Source: Myroides profundi
GTDB taxonomy: Bacteria; Bacteroidota; Bacteroidia; Flavobacteriales; Flavobacteriaceae
Assembly (NCBI RefSeq): GCF_000833025.1
Contig: NZ_CP010817.1
Coordinates: 1,922,001-1,986,000 of the forward strand
Direction of reading: 5' to 3'
DNA: 64,000 bases
Shown here piece after piece: positions 56,322-64,000 of this stretch. Under the pieces are notes generated by a model, which was not told the origin of the DNA, ran no database searches, and saw only the letters and a program-made list of their open reading frames with translations. Position 1 is the stretch's first letter, and each line of letters begins with the position of its first letter. The translations under genes were made by a program, and so were the position numbers.

Positions 56322-56738
56322 TTAATTTATTTGTTGCCAAGTAGTGATCTGCTCATCCCATATATTGATAAGTAACTTATATCCTTGTTTTAAATCATAT
56401 TTCCAAACTTGCCCTTGTGATCCATTAAAAACGATATCATTCGGTGTTCCTAAAGCAACTTTAAGTAGTACTAAAGGCATATCTTTATAAATATGTCCGT
56501 TGAATGCACTTTCAACCCAATCAACAGAATAGTATTTAGTCAATTCATCTTTTAGTAATTGATTATTGCTTAAGTAATTCTGTTTTGCTTTGAGTATTTT
56601 ATTTTCTAAAGATTCTATTTTCTTAGTACTATTTCTTTTTTGTTTAGTATCTAAAAAGTATAAATAGATGAAATAAATTAAGACTATTAATAGTCCTATA
56701 TAGAAAAGAGGTTCTTCAGGTTTTACTGCTTTCTCCAT
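56322..56738 (-). CDS. Membrane protein, first gene of the J-domain operon
   Basis: A 138-residue protein with one membrane segment (about 11-29), a coiled-coil stretch (about 35-66, KKIESLENKILKAKQNYLSN) and a small beta domain (LVLLKVALGTPNDIVFNGSQ ... QVWKYDLKQGYKLLINIWDE), which resembles the SmpA/OmlA-like folds where VxxLLGxP is typical. No name can be given. It is 6 bases upstream of the J-domain gene. Confidence 0.7.
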   Translation of the reverse strand: MEKAVKPEEPLFYIGLLIVLIYFIYLYFLDTKQKRNSTKKIESLENKILKAKQNYLSNNQLLKDELTKYYSVDWVESAFNGHIYKDMPLVLLKVALGTPNDIVFNGSQGQVWKYDLKQGYKLLINIWDEQITTWQQIN

Positions 56739-56940
56739 GATATATTTGCTAATAATATTTGCAAAAATACATTAATTTATCAAAAAGACTATTTTTGTTT
56801 AGTTATATGCAGTAGTTTAAAGCTTAAAATTAGTTTAAATATTTACATTTTTATTAAGCTTTTTTTACTATATCTACTGACTATATGTATCTTAGTTTAA
56901 TAAAAAAGGTGTTTTTGTTTTAAAAAAAATAGAGCTAATA

Positions 56941-57004
56941 AATATTAAAAACATCCCCACTAATAGGGATTGACTTCTTTTGCTTATCTCTTTAATATTG
57001 TTAC
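56941..57004 (+). promoter_or_regulatory. Conserved 64-bp upstream element, copy 2
   Basis: Counterpart of 53461-53524, with ATCCCCACTAATAGGGAT (one base breaks the hairpin arm). Its first base is exactly 88 bases before ATG 57029, the same spacing as copy 1, which supports that start. The rest of 56739-57028 is AT-rich with no other feature. Confidence 0.55.
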
Positions 57005-57028
57005 TTATCCAATACAAAAATGAAAAGT

Positions 57029-58492
57029 ATGAAAGTAGCTGTATTAAGTACCCTTTTGATATTGATATCTATCATAACTTATGCTCAATTGAGAAAAGAC
57101 AAATCCTCTTTAAATATGCCTCAAGTAGAACCTACTCAACTTATTCCGTTTTTAACTAAACAGAATGACTTTATCTATGTAAATAAGGATAATTTAAAGC
57201 CTTTTAACGGAATAAAGTATAAAAGCGCATCTGCTTATACTTCGACAGGTTATGCGATGGTTATAAATAATAAGGGAGCTTCTGTTGTTATAGATACCAC
57301 TGGAAAAGAAGTGCTTGAAGTAGGAGAGAGTGAAATAGAGATAGAAGTGGTGAATGGACTGACATTCTATAAGAAACAGAGGGAATACGAGAGAAAGATG
57401 CCTATCTGGAATTGGGAGTGGAATATCTTAGGTGGAGCTATTAAAAAAGAACAAACCTATCATAGTATAGAGATTGGGGTGATTGAAACCAAACAGGTCT
57501 TACTGCAAAAAGAAGTCCCTTATTTAGAAGATAGTTACACTCTAAATCCTGAAGCAGTAGATGGTGAGCATATTTATTGGAATGAGACACTTTATGCAAT
57601 TAAGAATCAATATCTAAAGAAAAAGGAGTCTGATATCATCACAACCTTAGCTGATAAGCGCTTTATAAAAGGTTCTAATGGCTCTTTTTCTATTTATGAT
57701 GTACAGCAGAAGAAAGCAATACATCAGGGCTTAGAAGGTGTTAATACACTTACTATAAAGCGTGGTAATGAAGAGTTTATACTTGATAAATTGATGCAAG
57801 AACGCTTTGAACCAATTGTTCCTAAGTTATTAAAAGATAGAAATACTGGAAGTGTCTACTCGTATCCGCAATATGATAAAGCCTTTCCAAAAGAAATTAC
57901 AAAGGCTACAACAGAACAAGTAACCTTTATAAAGAATGCCTCCCTTGTGTATTCTATTCACAATTCTCCTTATTTTTTAATAGGTGTTTTTAATTATGAT
58001 GACGATATTTGGGCTTATGATTGGCTGTATTTAGATATAAATGGGCAAATACTAGAACAGCTTGATTTGGATAGTTTTAAGGTGTCAGATCAAATCGGTA
58101 GGCTTGTATGGCCTGCTAAAGAAATGGTTATACCTCATCAGAAGGTCGCTTCAGTAAAGTACTATACTGGTAGTGATGAACTATATCTTGTCAATATAGA
58201 AGGTAAAGAAAGTGATAGTAAGTATGGGGTTTGGGATAAAAAAGCTCAACTATGGAGTATAGAGCCTGAGTACACTTCTATACTTGTTTTAGATATTGCT
58301 AAAGGTATCTATGCCTTGCAGAAAGAGAAGGATGAGAATTATACACTTTACAATCAGATAAAGAAGGAGAATATAGGTGCGAAGGCTTATAAATACATCT
58401 ATTCATACGGTTTAGTTCAAGTAAAACTTGAAGATAAAATAGTAAGTTATTATATAGATATTTATACGGGTAGAGCGTATTTAGAAGAATGA
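57029..58492 (+). CDS. Exported WG-repeat-like protein
   Basis: A 487-residue protein with a signal peptide (MKVAVLSTLLILISIITYAQ, residues 1-20). The mature part has several units of about 45 residues, with strands such as GYAMVINNKGASVVIDTTGK and KYGVWDKKAQLWSIEPEYTS that resemble WG/YVTN-type beta-propeller repeats. It may be a periplasmic or surface propeller. No named family is sure. ATG 57020 is an alternative start three codons earlier. Confidence 0.75.
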   Translation: MKVAVLSTLLILISIITYAQLRKDKSSLNMPQVEPTQLIPFLTKQNDFIYVNKDNLKPFNGIKYKSASAYTSTGYAMVINNKGASVVIDTTGKEVLEVGESEIEIEVVNGLTFYKKQREYERKMPIWNWEWNILGGAIKKEQTYHSIEIGVIETKQVLLQKEVPYLEDSYTLNPEAVDGEHIYWNETLYAIKNQYLKKKESDIITTLADKRFIKGSNGSFSIYDVQQKKAIHQGLEGVNTLTIKRGNEEFILDKLMQERFEPIVPKLLKDRNTGSVYSYPQYDKAFPKEITKATTEQVTFIKNASLVYSIHNSPYFLIGVFNYDDDIWAYDWLYLDINGQILEQLDLDSFKVSDQIGRLVWPAKEMVIPHQKVASVKYYTGSDELYLVNIEGKESDSKYGVWDKKAQLWSIEPEYTSILVLDIAKGIYALQKEKDENYTLYNQIKKENIGAKAYKYIYSYGLVQVKLEDKIVSYYIDIYTGRAYLEE

Positions 58493-58510
58493 AGAGATAG
58501 AATTAATGCT

Positions 58511-58518
58511 TAAATTTG
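58511..58518 (+). promoter_or_regulatory. Candidate -7 box for the Fic gene
   Basis: TAAATTTG fits TAnnTTTG, 36 bases before the ATG at 58555; no clear TTG partner. Confidence 0.35.
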
Positions 58519-58554
58519 TGATACAGATTTAATTAAAAGTAATAAGGAAGTTTT

Positions 58555-59430
58555 ATGGATAAAGTTTCAATACGTTTTTTTGATGATCGTGAAGTACGTG
58601 CGATATGGAACGAAGATAACAATAAGTGGTGGTTTTCAGTTCTGGATATAATTGCGGTGCTAACTGATCAAGATGATTATACTAAAACGCGTAACTATTG
58701 GAAGTATCTTAAAGCTAAACTAAAGAAAGAGAATAGTCAGTTGGTTAGTGTTACTACCCAACTGAAATTAATAGCTGCGGATGGTAAAAAATATAAAACT
58801 GATGTGCTTGATTATCAAGGTATAATTGATTTAGGTAAAACTTTTCCAGGTACTAAAGCTAATCGTTTTATAGAGTGGTTTACGTATAGTGATGAAACTA
58901 TTGATGGGAAGAGTAAGACTAAAGCTTATGCTTTATTTGAAAGTTCTTTTATAGATAATATAGAAATAGGTACTGTAAAAGGGTTACAACAGATACACGG
59001 TTATCTCTTTGGAGGATTGTATGATTTTGCAGGACAGATAAGACAGAAGAATATTTCTAAAGGAGGGTTTCAGTTTGCTATGGCTTCATTTCTTCCTAAT
59101 ACTCTTCAACAGATAGAAGCTATGTCTTCAGACACATTTGATGAGATAGTTAGCAAGTATGTTGAAATGAACATTGCACATCCATTTATGGAAGGGAATG
59201 GAAGAAGTACAAGGATATGGCTAGACCTTATTCTAAAAAAAGAATTAAAAAGATGTGTAGATTGGAGTAAAATAGCTAAGAACGACTATCATTTAGCGAT
59301 GATACAAAGTGTAAGAGATTGTCAAATGTTGAAAGGTTTATTAAAAGAAGCTTTGACAGAAGAAATACACAGTAGAGAAATGTTTATGAAAGGAATAGAT
59401 TACTCTTATTATTATGAAGAAAATGAGTAG
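58555..59430 (+). CDS. Fic protein with BRO-N-like N-terminal domain
   Basis: A 291-residue cytosolic protein. Residues ~3-110 ([15 protein letters not shown] ... [17 protein letters not shown] ... [14 protein letters not shown] ... [11 protein letters not shown]) match the BRO-N domain of phage antirepressors, a DNA-binding type. Residues ~125-265 are a Fic domain with the full catalytic loop [12 protein letters not shown] (about 210-221), so AMP transfer onto a target is expected. No clear inhibitory [ST]xxxE[GN] helix was seen within the protein, and no small antitoxin gene is beside it. It may be regulated through the BRO-N part; that is inference. Confidence 0.88.
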   Translation: MDKVSIRFFDDREVRAIWNEDNNKWWFSVLDIIAVLTDQDDYTKTRNYWKYLKAKLKKENSQLVSVTTQLKLIAADGKKYKTDVLDYQGIIDLGKTFPGTKANRFIEWFTYSDETIDGKSKTKAYALFESSFIDNIEIGTVKGLQQIHGYLFGGLYDFAGQIRQKNISKGGFQFAMASFLPNTLQQIEAMSSDTFDEIVSKYVEMNIAHPFMEGNGRSTRIWLDLILKKELKRCVDWSKIAKNDYHLAMIQSVRDCQMLKGLLKEALTEEIHSREMFMKGIDYSYYYEENE

Positions 59431-59467
59431 TTTATAAAACAGATTGACCGCTATTTAAGGTATATAT

Positions 59468-59498
59468 AAGACCTCTTTATCACGAATAGAGAGGTCTT
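59468..59498 (+). terminator. Strong hairpin after the Fic gene
   Basis: 13-bp stem with one G-U (59468-59480 with 59486-59498), CACGA loop; short T content afterwards. Confidence 0.65.
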
Positions 59499-59607
59499 GT
59501 TACTTCATGCACATAGTAGTATAATAAGAAAACCACTATTATCAGTGAGATTATTATAGGGTAAGAAGTATTACTTTTAACCAGTGAATATGTTTAAAAA
59601 TGCAGTA

Positions 59608-60123
59608 ATGAAATATCTTATGATTTTAGCATCTATATTTAGCGTATTTGGTTGTCAGACTAAGGCTCAAACATTGCAAGTCTCAACGATATATACCGCA
59701 CCTAAACAAGAGACAAGAGAAGTGCCTGAAACAGGTAAACAACATACTTATACCACTTATCAGGAGGTTACAGAGAGATTCGTACCTGCTGTATCTTTAG
59801 TATCTAAAGAGGGCAATTTATTGAGATTTAATATACAAGGGAATATTAGTTCTAGAGGGTTACAGATTCGCAAAGTTTCTAAGATACGCTTTGAACAAGG
59901 AGAGCAGTTTGGCAATAGTATAACGCTTAAGTACTATGTAAATATTAAGCATATAGCTGGTAAAGAAGGAGCTTCTATAGCAGGGTATAACTACAGTCAG
60001 GAAAAAGAGTATAGGATACCTACTCATGTGAAAGTAGTCCATGTAGAAGTATATGAAGAACATCCAAATAAAGAACCTAAGTTAATAGCAGAGAAAAAGT
60101 TTGACTTCTTTGCTAAAATATAA
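59608..60123 (+). CDS. Lipoprotein of unknown function
   Basis: About 171 residues with a lipoprotein signal (SVFGC, Cys16 from this start) and a beta-rich mature part. In-frame starts at 59590 (ATG) and 59584 (GTG) also exist; I favour 59608 as giving the best signal peptide. It is the first of a run of same-strand genes with gaps of 18 to 55 bases that leads to the histidine kinase. Confidence 0.7.
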   Translation: MKYLMILASIFSVFGCQTKAQTLQVSTIYTAPKQETREVPETGKQHTYTTYQEVTERFVPAVSLVSKEGNLLRFNIQGNISSRGLQIRKVSKIRFEQGEQFGNSITLKYYVNIKHIAGKEGASIAGYNYSQEKEYRIPTHVKVVHVEVYEEHPNKEPKLIAEKKFDFFAKI

Positions 60124-60141
60124 GCTTAAAAATAACAATAA

Positions 60142-60723
60142 ATGAATATAGATTTTAATGCATTAGCAGTTGAGATAGAAGCAGCTACCCGTAAAGCTTT
60201 TCAAGAAATGGTAGCAGCTCATGGGAGTGAAGATATTTACAGTTTTGCACTATATAGTGATGAAGGAGCCATGACGGTTTGTCCTTCTACGAATACACAA
60301 GTGTACTTAGAGACTAAACCGAAGCAAGATTATGTGTACTATAAGTATGAACCTGCTGAGTGGTGCTATGAAGGGGATGGAGCAGATGAAGACTTCTCTG
60401 CTATCTGTAATACACTTTACAATGCTCTTGAAGGAGACTTCTGGACAGAAGATGGAGAGTTTAAAGAAGAAGAATATGAAGAAATAGGTGATGAAGAGTT
60501 TGAAGTATTTCAACAGACGTTGTATCAGACTTGTATTGCTGTTTTGGTCAAATTAAAACAAGAAGACTTCTTTAAGCAGATAGTTGGAAAAGACATCTTT
60601 CTGATGTTCTCTGTAACAGATTATGAGTATGATCGTCAAGCATTAGAGGAGATGATCATTACTTTAAATAACAATCCTTATCAACAGGAATACTTGGATT
60701 GGATGAAAACTTGGCGCAAATAG
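60142..60723 (+). CDS. DUF4303 immunity-type protein
   Basis: A 193-residue acidic cytosolic protein with the DUF4303 layout: a leading helix (ALAVEIEAATRKAFQEMV), IYSFALYSDEGAMTVCPSTN (about 33-52), YYKYEPAEWCYEGDGADEDF and a late FLMFSVTDYEYDR. It is a second, clearer member besides the gene at 1808. DUF4303 is a proposed polymorphic-toxin immunity family; no toxin is nearby. Confidence 0.82.
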   Translation: MNIDFNALAVEIEAATRKAFQEMVAAHGSEDIYSFALYSDEGAMTVCPSTNTQVYLETKPKQDYVYYKYEPAEWCYEGDGADEDFSAICNTLYNALEGDFWTEDGEFKEEEYEEIGDEEFEVFQQTLYQTCIAVLVKLKQEDFFKQIVGKDIFLMFSVTDYEYDRQALEEMIITLNNNPYQQEYLDWMKTWRK

Positions 60724-60751
60724 AATAATGAGTAAATAAAAGAGTATATAA

Positions 60752-61513
60752 ATGAACGCCTTAATAAAGCTATTCCCTGAATACGAAGATGTATTCTATG
60801 ATGATATTGAGAACCATAAGAAGTTTTTCTTGCCTATCTGTTCTTTTAACTTAAAGTTGATTGATCCTAATAATGATACCTGGTTACACATCGTGTCTGT
60901 CAAGGAGATTTATGACGGTTGTGTAGGAGAAGATACAACAGATTATCACACTACGTTTACTAAAGCAGATATGTTTGGTTTTGATATCATAGATGGGAAA
61001 TATAAGTTTGATGCTGATTGGAACTACTTTTCAGTAGATACTGTAATAACAGAAGAAGATTATACTAAAGACTATTCAGGATTAGAGATAGAGTACAACA
61101 AGAATGAGACCGTGTATCAACTCCGAAAGGCATATTATCAAAAGTATGGTAAGTTATGTGATAAGGACTATGACCGCCCAGGCTTACACGTAGAAGGTAT
61201 CCGTAGTTTAGAAAGGTTGCGCCAACTTACAGTAGAAGATATGGATAAAGGGCAACATTCAGACTATTTGATGGAGCGTTTAGAACAGAAGATACATGGT
61301 ATATTCGAAGAGCTAAATATAGAAGGACTCCCTTTAGAAGATTGTAAATACGGTGGAGAAAACATAATAGAAAAACCTTATCACAATGGAGAAGTATTGC
61401 CTCATATCGCTACGATAGAAGGATATGACTTTCAACAGAGTGCCGCCGATATGTTATTCTTATTCTATGACCAAACTATAAATAAAGCCGTGATTTGCTT
61501 AGAATATACCTAA
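60752..61513 (+). CDS. Hypothetical protein
   Basis: A 253-residue acidic cytosolic protein. No family is recognised. It holds a beta-rich first half, a helix (GIRSLERLRQLTVEDMDKGQ) in the middle, and a short beta end (AADMLFLFYDQTINKAVICL). Its build and setting (28 bases after a DUF4303 gene) fit an immunity-type protein, but this is by association only. Confidence 0.65.
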   Translation: MNALIKLFPEYEDVFYDDIENHKKFFLPICSFNLKLIDPNNDTWLHIVSVKEIYDGCVGEDTTDYHTTFTKADMFGFDIIDGKYKFDADWNYFSVDTVITEEDYTKDYSGLEIEYNKNETVYQLRKAYYQKYGKLCDKDYDRPGLHVEGIRSLERLRQLTVEDMDKGQHSDYLMERLEQKIHGIFEELNIEGLPLEDCKYGGENIIEKPYHNGEVLPHIATIEGYDFQQSAADMLFLFYDQTINKAVICLEYT

Positions 61514-61557
61514 TAGGGAAACTAAGGCAATCAGATGTAGTGCTAAATTAATAATAA

Positions 61558-62148
61558 ATGTACTTAGAACAATTAAAAGAGAAAGCGCAGACTTTGATTA
61601 GAGAATCATACCTTTTTGTAAAAGCAATAGCAGGTGATGAGCAAGTCGCTTATGTCAATGAAGAAGAAAGTATCAGCTTTATAATCAAATACCTAAATCA
61701 ATGGATGGCTTTAATAGAGAAGGATGAAATATTTTCGTTTGAACCCATTGATATCCAATCAATAGATTTAAAGAAATACACAGCTCTAACAACTAAAACT
61801 CAACAAGTATACCCAAACTTCGAGCATTTGATGCATTTTGGTGATGTTGAAGTTCAACAGTGGGTTAAAGATAATGACTGTGATAGTGATGATCTATCTG
61901 ATTTACAATCTATCTATAATGATGATTATATAGACTTATGGATGCAGAGCCATCCGATGTATCATAATGAGGGAATATATGGATATGCAGGAGGTTGGGC
62001 TATGATTTGGCCCGAAGAAGATACTCCGATGCAATGGGATGAAAACTTAGAGTTTAAATATCAAATAGGGCTACAATATGAGCCTTTTATAGATATTTAT
62101 TTCAATAAGAAACAGAATAAATATATTTGTATTGAGCGTAATACCTAA
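61558..62148 (+). CDS. Hypothetical protein, possible immunity-type
   Basis: A 196-residue acidic cytosolic protein: leading helices (1-65), then a DDLSDLQSIYNDDYIDLWMQ helix and a Gly/Trp/aromatic-rich beta end (GIYGYAGGWAMIWPEEDTPM). No family is recognised. It lies between a similar acidic gene and the histidine kinase. Confidence 0.65.
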   Translation: MYLEQLKEKAQTLIRESYLFVKAIAGDEQVAYVNEEESISFIIKYLNQWMALIEKDEIFSFEPIDIQSIDLKKYTALTTKTQQVYPNFEHLMHFGDVEVQQWVKDNDCDSDDLSDLQSIYNDDYIDLWMQSHPMYHNEGIYGYAGGWAMIWPEEDTPMQWDENLEFKYQIGLQYEPFIDIYFNKKQNKYICIERNT

Positions 62149-62203
62149 TATCTTGTATTTTTTGAAGAAATCTTTATATACCTTATCGCATTTAAAGTTG
62201 AGC

Positions 62204-64000
62204 ATGAAGAGAGTTTCTCTTTTGACACTTGTGTTATTGGCTACTGCCATAGAGCCCATGCTTGCTCAATCTTTAGAAAGTTGGGAACAAAAGTATAAAG
62301 CAGAAGCAAGTACTGGTACAGTTCAGAATACTGTGGTAGTGTCTTATATTTCTGCTCTTTATGCGAATAAACAATATGATAAAGCTGAGCAGGTATTCAC
62401 CCAGAATCTCAATACAGCCTTAAAAAAAGGAGATTATAATAGTGTAAGTATATTATATTGTATAGAAGCTGTAAATAGACGTATTAGAGAGAATAATTCG
62501 GGTGCAGTAAAAAGCCTTGAATTAGCCAAACAGTATAGCCTAAAGCTAAACGATACCGAGACTAAGGGCTATGTTGCTTATTGTGAGGGATGGTTATACA
62601 GTAGAGATGGCAAGCAGGATAAGGCTGTACACAGTATTATATCAGCTATTAAGCTTTATGAAGCTGCTAGTAGTTCGCCAACATTGAATAAGAGAAAAGC
62701 ATTTGCTAATAGTGAGTTAGGTGTTATTTATGGACAGTTAGGAGAGAAAGAGTTACACGAGAAATATACTAAAACAGCACTTAAATATGCGTTATCACAG
62801 TCAGATCCTCAAGTAAAGTTTACAACCTTTATGCAAATGGGGAATCTGTATAATCGTCTATATGAGAGTCATTCTTCAGATATTAATTATAGAGATTTAG
62901 CGGAGCGATATTTTTTGCAATCGATAGACATCTTTAATCAGAATAAGGACGTGATGTATAACTTATCCGATTTATCTTTTGCCAATAATAATTTAGCGAG
63001 TTTATACCTATATTCTTTCCCAGATAGTTACCGTGCGAAAGCTTTAGAATACGCTAAAAAAGCTAATCAGATCGCTCTGAAAATAGACCAAGCAGATCAT
63101 ATAGCTTCCTCGTATGGTATTATTTCTACTATCCATTTGGCTAATGGTGATAGTGATGCGGCTATATTATACTTATTAGAAGCACAACAGGCTATCCAAA
63201 AGTCAAGTATTGTTGATCACAATATAGAATTGAATATTTACGAATCCTTAGTAGAGATTTATGTAGAACAAGGGAATTATAAAGAAGCTTTTTACTATCA
63301 ACAAGAGTATTTAGCTCTATTCAAAAAGCTTTATAACCAAGATAAACTACAAATTGTAAAGAAATTAGAAGCTGAGTTTGATAAAGAAAGACAACAACAG
63401 AAGCTGATCAAACTTCAGTTTCAATCGGATCAAAACACACAAAAGATTCAACTAATGAGCGCTTTAGCTCAGCAAAGAGAACAACTGTTGAGCAATCTAA
63501 AATTGACAGAAGAGAATCAACGTAGCAGATTAAAGTTCTCCGAGCTTGAAGCACAGAAGAATGCACAGCAATTACGTCTATCACAGTTAGAAACAGAACA
63601 GAAGAATAAGGACTTATTGACTTATAAGAGTATTGTGGCTTATAAGGATAAACTCAATACCTTCTACGTTGCTTCTATGATATTTTTTATCTTAGTCGTG
63701 TTCCTATTGTTATATGCCTATAGACAACGTTTAAAGACAATGAAACAGAGAGATACGCTACATAACTTAGCCATAGAACAAGAAAAACAAAACTCAAAAA
63801 TATCTACTTTAACAGCTCTGTTAGAAGGACAAGAACAGGAGAGAGGGCGTTTGGCTCGTGATTTACACGATGGTTTAGGTGGTCTGTTATCAGGTACCAA
63901 ATTACATCTTACACAGTTAAATGATAAAGTAGAAGGTCAGGCTAAGCAGGGATTAGATAAATCCATTAATCAGATAGATGCGGCAGTCACAGAACTTCGT
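62204..64000 (+). CDS. TPR sensor histidine kinase, 5' part (runs off right edge)
   Basis: The frame is open from the ATG at 62204 to the last base (599 codons) and lacks its C-terminal end. It has a signal peptide (residues 1-23, EPMLAQ), a periplasmic TPR array (about 30-390), a coiled coil (about 385-475), one membrane segment (FYVASMIFFILVVFLLLYAY, about 487-506) and a HisKA_3 phosphoacceptor box ERGRLARDLHDGLGGLLSG with His555. This is the NarX/UhpB-like kinase class; the ATPase domain must lie beyond the window, and a LuxR-type regulator gene often follows. Confidence 0.9.
   Translation, partial: MKRVSLLTLVLLATAIEPMLAQSLESWEQKYKAEASTGTVQNTVVVSYISALYANKQYDKAEQVFTQNLNTALKKGDYNSVSILYCIEAVNRRIRENNSGAVKSLELAKQYSLKLNDTETKGYVAYCEGWLYSRDGKQDKAVHSIISAIKLYEAASSSPTLNKRKAFANSELGVIYGQLGEKELHEKYTKTALKYALSQSDPQVKFTTFMQMGNLYNRLYESHSSDINYRDLAERYFLQSIDIFNQNKDVMYNLSDLSFANNNLASLYLYSFPDSYRAKALEYAKKANQIALKIDQADHIASSYGIISTIHLANGDSDAAILYLLEAQQAIQKSSIVDHNIELNIYESLVEIYVEQGNYKEAFYYQQEYLALFKKLYNQDKLQIVKKLEAEFDKERQQQKLIKLQFQSDQNTQKIQLMSALAQQREQLLSNLKLTEENQRSRLKFSELEAQKNAQQLRLSQLETEQKNKDLLTYKSIVAYKDKLNTFYVASMIFFILVVFLLLYAYRQRLKTMKQRDTLHNLAIEQEKQNSKISTLTALLEGQEQERGRLARDLHDGLGGLLSGTKLHLTQLNDKVEGQAKQGLDKSINQIDAAVTELR

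Overview
The window is low-GC DNA from a member of the Flavobacteriaceae (Bacteroidota). Evidence for this: the fused lpxC-fabZ gene inside an lpxD - lpxC/fabZ - lpxA - efp - lpxD-like - sucD order, a type III glutamine synthetase, a solitary ornithine aminotransferase, an OmpA-type protein with the TPR / beta-propeller / OmpA layout of PorE, lipoprotein signals typical of the group, and promoter-like TTG-N17-21-TAnnTTTG motifs instead of E. coli-type promoters. The overall gene content would suit Myroides or a close relative; this is inference, not something a marker gene here proves. No rRNA, tRNA, CRISPR array, integrase or clear prophage was seen.

Layout. 1-5.4 kb: a cut-off gene, a three-gene run containing a SUKH-type immunity protein and a DUF4303-like protein, an MFS exporter, an unknown gene and a class I glutamine amidotransferase. 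5.7-9.4 kb: a PorE-like OmpA protein, a small lipoprotein and three clusters of palindromic intergenic repeats. 9.4-19.6 kb: ddh, a DUF6985-like gene, a PhoX-like lipoprotein followed by a cytochrome c peroxidase with an imelysin-like front half, a DUF695 gene, yaaA and hutH. 19.7-26.8 kb: the conserved core block (HD phosphohydrolase, lipid A first steps, EF-P, SucD). 27.2-32.2 kb: a lipase, an HdeD-like membrane protein, a lipoprotein and glnA type III. 32.4-38.1 kb: a single very large DUF4011-helicase-nuclease protein resembling the Hhe class of anti-phage proteins. 38.2-46.9 kb: bcp, a class A beta-lactamase, a coupled DUF2157 / membrane / GDYXXLXY trio, a methyltransferase, an ABC-F protein behind a long structured leader, and rocD. 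47-52.6 kb: a MORN-repeat lipoprotein, a DUF2750 gene, a REP-associated tyrosine transposase with its own palindromes, an M28 peptidase, an SDR and fsa. 52.6-64 kb: an accessory region with an ankyrin gene and a broken copy of its 3' end, a J-domain membrane operon, a BRO-N/Fic protein, several immunity-like proteins and a TPR histidine kinase that runs off the right edge.

Main points of interest: (1) a previously unlabelled MITE-like repeat family with three copies (361-518, 12204-12331, 43765-43925) and related inverted ends; (2) a RAYT gene carrying a copy of its own REP palindrome inside its reading frame, with a REP pair starting at its stop codon; (3) the Hhe-like giant helicase whose nuclease motif appears altered; (4) many orphan immunity-type genes without partner toxins; (5) a 64-bp conserved element placed exactly 88 bp before two unrelated genes; (6) three related clusters of palindromic repeats around 7.7-9.4 kb.
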